A DNA stretch of 32,598 bases. Origin: Anaerolineae bacterium. Lineage in GTDB: Bacteria; Chloroflexota; Anaerolineae; B4-G1; DUEL01. Below the pieces are notes generated by a model. The model did no database searches, had not been told where the DNA came from, and saw only the letters and a list, made by a program, of their open reading frames with translations. Position numbers and translations under genes: made by a program. Below are positions 1 to 6,990 of the stretch, piece by piece (positions within the stretch are counted from its first letter, which is position 1; each line of letters begins with the position of its first letter). The stretch is from assembly GCA_016931695.1 (NCBI GenBank), contig JAFGEI010000092.1, positions 1 to 32,598 of the forward strand, written 5' to 3'.

Positions 1-90
1 CGGAAAAGGGGAGGGTGTGGGTGCCGGCACCCACATTTTCCCCCTTCTCTGGCACGGGAGAGCATCCGGGCGGGCAGCCTGAGCAGTGAC
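1..90. repeat. Right-hand part of an intergenic inverted-repeat (MITE-like) element
   Basis: This stretch aligns with the right two thirds of the full element at 6572-6705. It has the same order of a C-rich run, the 18-bp palindrome GTGGGTGCCGGCACCCAC (17-34), a C/T tract, and the right terminal block ending CTGAGCAGTGAC at 90. The left end lies outside the window or is lost. No coding signal is seen. Confidence 0.7.
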
Positions 91-100
91 AAAAAAAGTA

Positions 101-247
101 GTAACTCTGACCTGGATGCTTCCCTGCGCCCGGGGAAAGGGTAGATGAGAGTTATGCGAGCAAAAGACCGCCCGTGCAACCCCTGCCTTCCCAACTCCCG
201 AGACCGCGGGGAAGAACGGGGAGGCCCGGGCGAGTGACAGCAGCAAC
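101..247. repeat. Degenerate second copy of the same element
   Basis: It begins GTAACT followed by CCTGGATGCTTCCC, matching the left terminus of the 6572-6705 element with a small internal deletion. It ends in a block (roughly 215-247) resembling the right terminus. The middle is diverged. The stretch lies in the 319-nt region before nrdR, where no convincing promoter, riboswitch or small gene could be recognised. Confidence 0.4.
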
Positions 248-319
248 AGGCCAGGCAACGGATGACAGCCCGCAAGTCCTGGCTTGTAGTTGCCTTTGAG
301 GATCTCGAGGAGATTTGGG

Positions 320-766
320 ATGAAATGTCCCTATTGCGATGCCAAGCGGCCCAAAGTTGTTTCGACAGACCCCGATGTCCGAGGCATCCGCAGGCGGCGA
401 GAATGCCGCGCCTGCGGACAGCGCTTTACGACCCTGGAAAGGGCGATCCTCACCACGCCCCAGGTCGTCAAGCGGGATGGCCGCCGAGAAGAGTTTGATC
501 GCGATAAACTGCTCTCTGGCCTGCGTATCTCTTGCGCGCGCCGCCCCGTCTCGGCCGGCGAGTTGGAGCGTCTGGTCGACCGGGTCGAAGCGCACATCCG
601 CCAGGAAGGCAAGGTGGAAATCCCCAGCCGCATGATCGGCGACCTGGTCATTGCCGAACTGCGCGAACTTGACCCCGTCTCGTACATCCGCTATGCCATC
701 GTCTACCTGGGGCTGGAGGACCTGGAAGCAGTCCGGGCCGAGATCAACCGGCTGCTGGATGCATAA
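320..766 (+). CDS. nrdR: Transcriptional repressor NrdR
   Basis: NrdR is the zinc-ribbon/ATP-cone repressor of ribonucleotide reductase genes and senses ATP/dATP through its ATP-cone. The 148-residue product has the expected length. Cys3, Cys6, Cys29 and Cys32 form the zinc ribbon, followed by the RRRREC and CGQRFTT segments typical of NrdR. The ATP-cone fills about residues 45-135 (VVKRDGRREEFDRDKL and the YIRYAIVYLG region). The start at 320 is chosen because GAGGAG (307-312) precedes it with 7 nt spacing and the protein then begins MKCPYC as in the family. An upstream in-frame ATG at 290 would add ten residues foreign to the family. It is 57 nt ahead of nrdD, so NrdR is probably co-transcribed with its target. 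I could not identify a clear NrdR box. Confidence 0.95.
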   Translation: MKCPYCDAKRPKVVSTDPDVRGIRRRRECRACGQRFTTLERAILTTPQVVKRDGRREEFDRDKLLSGLRISCARRPVSAGELERLVDRVEAHIRQEGKVEIPSRMIGDLVIAELRELDPVSYIRYAIVYLGLEDLEAVRAEINRLLDA

Positions 767-823
767 CCGATTTGCCGCACCACTTTTGCCATCCGCCATT
801 CACAATCCGCGTGAGGTTGAGTC

Positions 824-3800
824 ATGACTATCAGTCAAATCGTCAAGCGCAACGGCCTGATCGTGCCCTTTGAACGAAAACAGATCGAAAACGCCATCTA
901 CGCTGCAGCTCGGGAAGTTGGCGCAGGAACGGGGCACCAGTGGGCCGAGGCGCTATCGTGGGCCGTGGTCGGCCTGCTGGAAGAACAGCACCGCAATAAC
1001 GGCCACATTCCCCACGTCGAACAAGTGCAGGACATTGTCGAAGAGGTGCTGGTGAAATCGGGCAACGCCCCGGTCGCCAAGGCCTACATTCTCTACCGCC
1101 AGCGGCAGGCGGAAATGCGGGCAGAGCGCCAGATGCTACTCGACGCGGAAAAACTGGTCAACGACTATCTCCAACGCGCCGATTGGCGGATCAGCGAAAA
1201 CAGCAACATGAACTATTCGCTGCAGGGGCTGAACAATTACGTCGCCTCCTCCATCGCCGCGCGCTACTGGCTGCACGAGATCTATCCCCCGGAGGTGCAG
1301 CAGGCCCACGTCGAGGGCGATTTGCACCTGCATGACTTGGGAATGCTCTCGGTTTATTGCTGCGGCTGGGATTTGCAAGACCTCTTACTGCAGGGGTTTG
1401 GCGGGGTGCAGGCCAAGGTCGAGAGCAAGCCGCCGCGCCACTTTCGCACCGCGCTGGGGCAGTTGATCAACTTTTTCTACACCCTGCAGGGCGAGTCGGC
1501 CGGCGCGGTGGCGGTCTCGAATTTTGACACCCTGCTGGCACCGTTCATCCGCTACGACAAGCTGGCCTATCCGCAGATCAAGCAGGCATTGCAGGAGTTT
1601 GTTTTCAACATCAACGTACCCACCCGGGTGGGATTTCAGAGCCTCGTCTGGGAGGAGTTGGTCGCCGTCAGGAAGGCGGGCCGGGTGCAGGTCATCGAAG
1701 TAGGGGCCTTGGTCGACGAGCAATTCGACCGCAACCGCCACCGGGTAGTGGTCAACGACAATGATAGCTATGCCGTCGAAAATGCCGATGATGTCCAGGC
1801 CCTGGCTTTTGACGGTGCGGGCCAGGTCGTCTGGGCGCCGGTCAAGGCCTTTGTGCGCCACCGCGTCCCGTCAGGTGCTCCCTTTGTCCGTGTGCGCACC
1901 AGCCGCGGGACCGCCACCGTCTCCCAGGCCCACTCGTTGTTCGCCTTTGAGGATCTGAGCGGTCAGTTCAACCCCCGTCCCCAAGCGGCAGGGGATGTTC
2001 AAGTCATCCACGGCAATGCGGCAATCACCGCCGATAACCACTTTCTCGCCGTCCGACAGGCTCCCAACGATGGGGCGAGGGATTCCCTCGACCTGATCGA
2101 GTTGATCGATACAGCGTCCCAGATTGCCCAACGGACCCGCGTGCGGCTTGCCGATCCCTCCGCTGCTGTGGAGCGCTTGCGCCAGCGCGTGCGCGAGTGT
2201 TTCGGCGGCTTGACTCCCTTTTACCTAGAGTTTGGGGTCAAGGATAAGGGGTGCTGGAAGCGCTGGGCCGAGGGAGGGAGCCTGCCCTATCTGGTGTGGC
2301 GGGCGTTGGGAGAGGACGAACCAGATGCCGAGTTCGCCCTGCGCAACAGTGAATTGTGGTATGCTCGCTCGCTCGCTGGAGAACGCTTGGCCGAGTTCAT
2401 CCGGCTGTTGGCATGGTATGTCACCGAGGGGCATAATGACATCACCAATGGGCTGTATGTGAGCCAGGCCCGAGGCGGCGATCAGGAAGAGATCGCCCGG
2501 GTGCTGCAGGCGTTGGGGGTGTTAGGCCGTATCGAGGAGATGGAGGGCTGGTCGGCCCAGGGGAACCCAACCCAGAGCGTGCTTCGTATGGCTGGCAAGG
2601 GCTTGCTGGCGACGCTGATCGGGTACGTCGGCGGCACGTATAGCACCAACAAGTGCGTTCCCTGGTTTGTCTATGATCTTGTTCCCGCGCTTCAAAAGCT
2701 CTTTATCGCCACGCTGATGCAAGGCGATGGATCGGAATATGACAATCATTACAACTATCATACGACTTCCAAAAAGCTCAGTCTGGGCCTCAGTCTGCTG
2801 TTGGCGATGAATGGGACCAAATTCAGCGTCTATGAGACCTCGTACGAACATGAAAACTGGAGTGACCAGTACATCCTGCGCATCTATAAGGACGAGGCGG
2901 CCCCAGAGCGATATGCCGCCGGTGACCTGCTGGCCCGCGTCTGCCTGATGCGGGAGGAAATTCCTTACGACCGGGAGTACGAGTACGATCTCAGCGTCGA
3001 TACCGAACTGGAGAACTTTGCCGGGGGGAGTGGGCTGCTCTGCTTCCACAACACGCCGTTTACCAACCTGACCATGGACCTGACCCCGCCTTCCACCCTC
3101 AGCGAGCACCCGGTCATTATCGGCGGCGAGTTGGGCCGCGAGACCTATGGCGAGTTCCAGGCCGAGATGGACCTGCTCAACCGCGCCTTTGCTGAGGTGA
3201 TGCTGGAAGGAGACGCCAGGGGACGGGTCTTTACCTTCCCCATCCCGACCTACAACGTCACCCCCGATTTCGATTGGGACAATCCGCACCTGGAACCGGT
3301 CTGGGCCATGACCAGCCGCTACGGCATCCCCTACTGGAGCAACTATATCAACAGCGACATAAAGCCCGAGGATGCGCGGAGCATGTGTTGCCGACTCCGG
3401 TTGGACCACCGCGAGCTCCGCAAGCGGTCTGGCGGCCTGTTCGCCGCCGCGCCCCTCACCGGCTCCGTCGGCGTGGTGACGGTCAACCTGCCCCGCCTGG
3501 CCCACCTGGCGGGCGACGAGGCGGATTTCCTGCTCCGGCTGGAGGCGCTGATGGAGATCGGGCGCACCAGCCTGGAGATCAAGCGACAGGTGCTGGAACT
3601 GCGCACCGAGCAGGGTCTTTATCCCTACAGCCGCCACTACCTCCGGGCGATCAAGCAGCGCTTTGGCAGTTATTGGAACAATCACTTTTCCACCATCGGC
3701 CTGATCGGCATGAACGAGGCCTGCCTCAACCTGCTCGGCGTGGGCATTGCCGCCCCGGAGGGACAGCAGCTGGCGATTCGCACCCTCGAGTTTATGCGCG

Positions 3801-4261
3801 GCGTGCTGGCCCGCTTCCAGCAAGAGACCGGCCAGCTCTACAACCTGGAGGCGACGCCGGCCGAGGGCGCCTCCTTCCGCCTGGCCCGCGCCGACAGGGA
3901 ACGCTTTGCGGACATTATCACTGCCGGCAGCAGCGACGCTCCCTACTATACCAACTCGACACACCTGCCCGTCTCTTTCACCGACGATCTGTTCGAGGTG
4001 CTGGAGCACCAGGACAAACTGCAGACGCTCTACACGGGGGGGACGGTGGTGCACATCTTCCTCGGCGAGCAGCTGGACGACTGGCGGCAGGCCCGCCGGC
4101 TGGTGCGGACCGTCGCCGAGAATTTCCACCTGCCCTACTACACCCTGACCCCCACCTTCAGCATCTGCCCAGTGCACGGATACATTCCCGGCAATCATCC
4201 CACTTGCCCATACGAACATACCGCGGAGGAACTGGCGCAATTCGGGCGGCCTGTCCAGTAA
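824..4261 (+). CDS. nrdD: Anaerobic (class III) ribonucleoside-triphosphate reductase core, intein-containing and lacking the glycyl-radical domain
   Basis: Class III reductase reduces ribonucleoside triphosphates with a glycyl radical. The 1145-residue precursor has an N-terminal ATP-cone (about residues 4-95), then the NrdD barrel with the C179-C180 pair (YCCGWDLQDLL) and the MCCRLRLD motif (C855-C856). A 471-residue intein interrupts it at residues 273-743; removal leaves about 674 residues. The core ends with a degenerate metal-site segment (CPVH...CPYE) and stops at 4261. Other NrdD proteins continue from there into the RVVGYL glycyl-radical loop. That missing piece is encoded separately at 6805-6981. 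Start: GAGGTT (813-818) lies 5 nt before the ATG. The reading frame is otherwise intact, so this looks like a split gene rather than a decayed one. Whether the two parts assemble is inference. Confidence 0.93.
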   Translation: MTISQIVKRNGLIVPFERKQIENAIYAAAREVGAGTGHQWAEALSWAVVGLLEEQHRNNGHIPHVEQVQDIVEEVLVKSGNAPVAKAYILYRQRQAEMRAERQMLLDAEKLVNDYLQRADWRISENSNMNYSLQGLNNYVASSIAARYWLHEIYPPEVQQAHVEGDLHLHDLGMLSVYCCGWDLQDLLLQGFGGVQAKVESKPPRHFRTALGQLINFFYTLQGESAGAVAVSNFDTLLAPFIRYDKLAYPQIKQALQEFVFNINVPTRVGFQSLVWEELVAVRKAGRVQVIEVGALVDEQFDRNRHRVVVNDNDSYAVENADDVQALAFDGAGQVVWAPVKAFVRHRVPSGAPFVRVRTSRGTATVSQAHSLFAFEDLSGQFNPRPQAAGDVQVIHGNAAITADNHFLAVRQAPNDGARDSLDLIELIDTASQIAQRTRVRLADPSAAVERLRQRVRECFGGLTPFYLEFGVKDKGCWKRWAEGGSLPYLVWRALGEDEPDAEFALRNSELWYARSLAGERLAEFIRLLAWYVTEGHNDITNGLYVSQARGGDQEEIARVLQALGVLGRIEEMEGWSAQGNPTQSVLRMAGKGLLATLIGYVGGTYSTNKCVPWFVYDLVPALQKLFIATLMQGDGSEYDNHYNYHTTSKKLSLGLSLLLAMNGTKFSVYETSYEHENWSDQYILRIYKDEAAPERYAAGDLLARVCLMREEIPYDREYEYDLSVDTELENFAGGSGLLCFHNTPFTNLTMDLTPPSTLSEHPVIIGGELGRETYGEFQAEMDLLNRAFAEVMLEGDARGRVFTFPIPTYNVTPDFDWDNPHLEPVWAMTSRYGIPYWSNYINSDIKPEDARSMCCRLRLDHRELRKRSGGLFAAAPLTGSVGVVTVNLPRLAHLAGDEADFLLRLEALMEIGRTSLEIKRQVLELRTEQGLYPYSRHYLRAIKQRFGSYWNNHFSTIGLIGMNEACLNLLGVGIAAPEGQQLAIRTLEFMRGVLARFQQETGQLYNLEATPAEGASFRLARADRERFADIITAGSSDAPYYTNSTHLPVSFTDDLFEVLEHQDKLQTLYTGGTVVHIFLGEQLDDWRQARRLVRTVAENFHLPYYTLTPTFSICPVHGYIPGNHPTCPYEHTAEELAQFGRPVQ
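1640..3052 (+). other. Intein with LAGLIDADG endonuclease inside NrdD
   Basis: A 471-residue in-frame insert splits the conserved NrdD segment between GFQ and TPFTNLTMD. It starts with Ser (LVWEELVAVRKAGRVQVIEVG is the splicing block A region) and ends GLLCFHN, giving the C-terminal His-Asn of inteins. Thr744 is the +1 extein residue. A TVSQAH segment matches block B. Two dodecapeptide motifs of a LAGLIDADG endonuclease are visible: LLAWYVTEGH near residue 526 and LFIATLMQGDGSE near 626. The N-terminal Ser and +1 Thr are compatible with ester-based splicing. Composition is close to that of the host gene, which suggests long residence. Confidence 0.92.
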
Positions 4262-4276
4262 TTTGGCGCAGAGGAG

Positions 4277-5173
4277 ATGCGTCTGGTGAGCGATGCCACT
4301 GCAGCGATGGCCCGGCAGATCACCCAGCTGGGCAGCAAGCAGACCTATCACACGGCCCGCCTGCTGGTCGACCGGGACCTGGTGGACGACTTTTATCGCG
4401 GTTACGCCTACTTTCGCTGGGCGGACGACATCGTCGACGATCCCGCCCGGGCGGATAGCGAACGCATCGCCTTCATCAAGCGGCAGCGGGATTTGATCGA
4501 TCGCCTGTACCGGCAGGAACAGCCGCGCGACATGCTGCCCCAGGAAGAGATCCTCGCCTGCCTGATTCAAAACGACCGGAGGGAAAACGGCGGGCTAGAG
4601 TCCTTTATCCGCAACATGTTTGCCATCGTCGAGTTCGACGCCTATCGCAAGGGACGCCTGATCGGCGAGCAGGAGTTGGAATGGTATTCGGACCGTCTCT
4701 CCCGCTCCGTGACCGACGGGCTGCTCTACTTTGTCGGCAACGGCCATCCCTACGTGCTGGCCCCCGAGCGCTACCTGGCCGCCTGGGCAGCTCACATCAC
4801 CCACCTGCTGCGCGACATGTACCAGGATATTGCGGATGGCTTTATCAACATTCCCCGCGAGTACATCGCGGCGCACGGCCTGGACTTGGAGCAACTCGAC
4901 AGCCCGGCGGTCCGGGACTGGGTACGGCAGCGGGTGAAACGGGCTCGAGACTATTTCGAGCGCGGCAAGCAGTACCTAAGCCGGATCGACGTGCTGCGCT
5001 GCAAGATCGCCGGTTACTGGTATTGCGCCCGTTTTGAGAGCGTCCTGGACATGGTCGAAGTAGAACAATACCGCCTGCGGCCCGAGTATCACGAGCGGCG
5101 CAACCTCGCCGCATGGCTGCGGATTGCCTGGTTGGGCATTACCATCGCGACCAACCACGTATTCCGTCGGTGA
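4277..5173 (+). CDS. Squalene/phytoene synthase family protein
   Basis: Members condense two prenyl diphosphates head to head (phytoene, squalene or dehydrosqualene). Both aspartate-rich metal-binding motifs are present: WADDIVDD at about residues 46-53 and RDMYQDIADGF near 177-187, with SRSVTDGLLYF between them. The length, up to 298 residues, is normal. The start is uncertain: GAGGAG (4271-4276) touches the ATG at 4277, whereas the in-frame GTG at 4286 has a good 9-nt spacing and may be used. It begins 15 nt after nrdD and precedes an aldo/keto reductase. No carotenoid desaturase or hopanoid gene is nearby, so the product is not predictable. Its position between the two parts of nrdD is odd. 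Confidence 0.87.
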   Translation: MRLVSDATAAMARQITQLGSKQTYHTARLLVDRDLVDDFYRGYAYFRWADDIVDDPARADSERIAFIKRQRDLIDRLYRQEQPRDMLPQEEILACLIQNDRRENGGLESFIRNMFAIVEFDAYRKGRLIGEQELEWYSDRLSRSVTDGLLYFVGNGHPYVLAPERYLAAWAAHITHLLRDMYQDIADGFINIPREYIAAHGLDLEQLDSPAVRDWVRQRVKRARDYFERGKQYLSRIDVLRCKIAGYWYCARFESVLDMVEVEQYRLRPEYHERRNLAAWLRIAWLGITIATNHVFRR

Positions 5174-5224
5174 AAGGAATTTGTGTGGTTGAGAATTGGG
5201 GACACGGAAGCACGACGACGAGGA

Positions 5225-5246
5225 GACAAGGTAATCTCTCCTTGTC
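5225..5246. repeat. Small hairpin ahead of the aldo/keto reductase gene
   Basis: GACAAGG (5225-5231) and CCTTGTC (5240-5246) form a 7-bp stem around an 8-nt loop, about 30 nt before the ATG at 5276. It could be an mRNA stabiliser or the remains of a repeat. It has no U-tract, so it is not a convincing terminator. Confidence 0.35.
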
Positions 5247-5275
5247 CCTTTGTCTACACGGTTAGGAGGCTGATC

Positions 5276-6418
5276 ATGCAATACCGTACTTTTGGCCCGT
5301 TGGACTGGCAGCCGTCGGCGTTGGGATTTGGGGCCATGCGCCTGCCGACGCTCGACGACGATCCCGCCAGGATCGACGAGCCGCTGGCAACGCGAATGGT
5401 CCGCTACGCGATCGACCACGGCGTGAACTATGTCGACACCGCCTACCCCTACCACCGCGGGGAGAGCGAGCGCTTTCTTGGCCGCGCGCTGCAGGACGGC
5501 TACCGCCAGCGGGTCAAGCTGGCGACCAAGATGCCCACCTGGCTGACCAAGGAGCCGGGGGATTTCGACCGCTACCTCGACGAGCAGCTGGAGCGGCTCC
5601 AGACAGAGCACGTCGACTTTTACCTGCTCCATTCAATGAACCAGGAAAAGTGGCCCCAGATGCAAGAGCTGAACGTCTTTGACTGGGCCGACAAGGCGCG
5701 GGCCGACGGGCGCATCCGCCACCTGGGCTTTTCCTTCCACGACACGCTTGCCGCGTTCAAAGAGATCGTCGACGGGTACGACGGGTGGACGCTGGCCCAG
5801 ATCCAGTACAACTATATGGACGTCGAATACCAGGCCGGGACACGCGGCCTCGAGTACGCCGCCGAGAAGGGGCTGGCGGTAGTCGTCATGGAGCCGCTGC
5901 GCGGCGGACAGCTGACCAAGGAGCCGCCCCCCTCGGTGGCGGCGCTGTGGGCCGGGGCACCCGCCCGGCGCACCCCGGCCGACTGGGCGCTGCAGTGGGT
6001 GTGGAACCAGCCCCAGGTCTCGCTGCTGCTCAGCGGCATGAGCAGCATGCAGCACGTCGAGGAGAACGTCGCCAGCGCCGCCCGTTCCGGCGTCGGCACC
6101 CTCACACCGGCAGAGCTGGCCGTCGTCGACCAGGTGCACACGGCGTACCGGGGCCTCTGTCCCATCTCGTGCACCAACTGCAAGTACTGCATGCCCTGTC
6201 CCAACGGGGTCAACATCCCCCGCATCTTTGAGATTTACAACGATAGCGTGATGTACGACGACCTGAAGCGCGCGCAGGCGTTCTACCAGTGGGTTTCTGC
6301 GGAAAATCGAGCCGACCGCTGCGTCGAGTGTGGCGAGTGCGAGGAACAGTGCCCGCAGAATTTGCCGATCATCGAGTGGTTGAAAAAGGCGCACGAGCTA
6401 CTTGGCAAGGCGGAGTAA
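5276..6418 (+). CDS. Aldo/keto reductase with C-terminal 4Fe-4S ferredoxin-like domain
   Basis: This is a COG1453-type oxidoreductase of 380 residues. The AKR barrel carries the expected tetrad: Asp54 and Tyr59 (VDTAYPYHRGESE), Lys85 (ATKMP) and His119 (FYLLHSMN). The C-terminal part has a cysteine cluster CPISCTNCKYCMPCP (about residues 298-312) and a second group CVECGECEEQCP near 350-361, which should hold iron-sulfur clusters. The start at 5276 is chosen for AGGAGG at 5264-5269 and because it gives the family N terminus MQYRTFGPLDWQPSALGFG. A longer in-frame extension from 5183 is composed of intergenic hairpin sequence. Substrate unknown. An iron-sulfur AKR fits an anaerobic or facultative lifestyle, as does the neighbouring class III reductase. 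Confidence 0.9.
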   Translation: MQYRTFGPLDWQPSALGFGAMRLPTLDDDPARIDEPLATRMVRYAIDHGVNYVDTAYPYHRGESERFLGRALQDGYRQRVKLATKMPTWLTKEPGDFDRYLDEQLERLQTEHVDFYLLHSMNQEKWPQMQELNVFDWADKARADGRIRHLGFSFHDTLAAFKEIVDGYDGWTLAQIQYNYMDVEYQAGTRGLEYAAEKGLAVVVMEPLRGGQLTKEPPPSVAALWAGAPARRTPADWALQWVWNQPQVSLLLSGMSSMQHVEENVASAARSGVGTLTPAELAVVDQVHTAYRGLCPISCTNCKYCMPCPNGVNIPRIFEIYNDSVMYDDLKRAQAFYQWVSAENRADRCVECGECEEQCPQNLPIIEWLKKAHELLGKAE

Positions 6419-6525
6419 AGAAACTCTAGCGACATCAACTGGAAAAAGTAGAACGTAAAGCGGAAAATGCAAGAACACAATTTAGATAGTCACCCTTTCA
6501 GGTGTTGTTCCTGACGAATGGCAAA

Positions 6526-6736
6526 GATTAGCCACGAATTAACACAAATTTACACGAATTAAACCAGAATTGTAACTGCTCAGCCGGTCGCCCCTGGACG
6601 CCCTCCCAAGCCCGGAAAGGGGAAAGACGTGGATGCCGGCATCCACATTTCCCCCCCCCCTCTCCAGCGCGGGAGGGCATCCGGGCGGGCGGCCTGAGCA
6701 GTTACCCAGAATGAGCGTTAATTCGTGGCTAAAATC
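6526..6736. repeat. Outer inverted repeat interrupted by the small element
   Basis: GATTAGCCACGAATTAAC at 6526-6543 is mirrored by the complement at 6717-6736 (GTTAATTCGTGGCTAAAATC), matching over about 16-18 bases with a 2-base insertion. The interval contains A/T-rich acacgaatt-type repeats quite unlike the surrounding GC-rich DNA. The inner element 6572-6705 sits inside it, so the outer hairpin appears to be the older repeat. Confidence 0.65.
6572..6705. mobile_element. MITE-like element, 134 bp, with terminal inverted repeats and 7-bp flanking duplication
   Basis: The left end GTAACTGCTCAG (6572-6583) and right end CTGAGCAGTTAC (6694-6705) are perfect 12-bp inverted repeats, and imperfect pairing continues inward for about 35 bp (cctggacgccctccc against gggagggcatccggg). 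The centre holds the palindrome GTGGATGCCGGCATCCAC (6629-6646). CCAGAAT occurs immediately right of the element (6706-6712) and one base left of it (6564-6570), as expected for a target-site duplication. It has no coding capacity, so mobility would require a transposase elsewhere. Related copies or fragments are at 1-90, 101-247, 13511-13556 and 20720-20746. Confidence 0.72.
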
Positions 6737-6737
6737 C

Positions 6738-6766
6738 TTAACAACACTTAATCGGAGCACTATCAC
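6738..6766 (+). promoter_or_regulatory. Candidate promoter for nrdD glycyl domain-nrdG-nrdJ
   Basis: TTAACA (6738-6743), a 17-nt spacer and TATCAC (6761-6766) lie 38 nt before the ATG at 6805. The match to a sigma-A promoter is moderate. A promoter here would let the glycyl domain, activase and NrdJ be expressed apart from nrdR-nrdD. Confidence 0.4.
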
Positions 6767-6804
6767 AATTTAGACTTTAGACGAATGGAAAAGGAGTTTG
6801 ACAG

Positions 6805-6981
6805 ATGGCCAAGGAAGAGCAAAAAGTAGCGGAAAAAGAAATCGTCGTTCCCTGCGAGGTCTATTCCCGCGTCGTCGGTTACCTGCGCCCGGTACAGAAC
6901 TGGCACCAGGGCAAGCAGCAAGAGTTTCGCGAGCGCAAGACGTTCCGGATGCCCGCAGAGCCCGTCCCAGAAGAGGAGTAG
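6805..6981 (+). CDS. nrdD: Stand-alone glycyl-radical domain of anaerobic ribonucleotide reductase NrdD
   Basis: This 58-residue protein reads MAKEEQKVAEKE, then IVVPCEVYSRVVGYLRPV, then a basic tail rich in Gln, Arg and Lys. The CEVYSRVVGYLRPVQNW block is the C-terminal glycyl-radical loop of class III reductases, and Gly25 (codon 6877-6879) is the predicted radical site. It has its own ribosome site AAGGAG (6791-6796) 8 nt before the ATG, and ends 9 nt before nrdG, whose product generates the glycyl radical. The NrdD core at 824-4261 stops just before where this module would normally begin, so the two complete each other. The known parallel is GrcA/YfiD, the spare glycyl-radical domain that repairs pyruvate formate-lyase. 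A role as a trans-acting essential subunit is inference. The alternative is a remnant left after a gene break, but its intact frame, ribosome site and coupling to nrdG argue against decay. Confidence 0.9.
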   Translation: MAKEEQKVAEKEIVVPCEVYSRVVGYLRPVQNWHQGKQQEFRERKTFRMPAEPVPEEE

Positions 6982-6990
6982 CAGCAGACC

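Noticed and set aside
91-319. Possible cobalamin riboswitch or small structured RNA before nrdR
   Set aside because: I looked for the B12-box and the conserved core of cobalamin riboswitches, and for SRP, RNase P and tmRNA signatures. None fitted. Most of the stretch aligns better with the repeat family.
767-823. NrdR box between nrdR and nrdD, and before 6805
   Set aside because: No pair of sites with the expected A/T-rich 16-bp symmetry was visible in these gaps or before nrdR.
4256-4300. Readthrough or frameshift joining the nrdD core to a glycyl-radical domain just downstream
   Set aside because: The DNA after the 4261 stop encodes the prenyl synthase-like protein in all relevant length; no RVVGYL-like sequence occurs until 6805.
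3274-4458. 394-residue plus-strand frame overlapping the nrdD end and crtB-like start
   Set aside because: Low-complexity Arg/Pro/Gly content typical of a shifted GC-rich frame, and it spans two real genes.
2522-4570. 682-residue open frame on the minus strand opposite nrdD
   Set aside because: It lies opposite the well-supported nrdD and crtB-like genes, has no recognisable domain, and is explained by GC-rich codon bias leaving few stops in the antisense frame.
5183-5275. N-terminal extension of the aldo/keto reductase
   Set aside because: The extra 31 residues are encoded by intergenic hairpin DNA, and the ATG at 5276 has a strong AGGAGG and the family N terminus.
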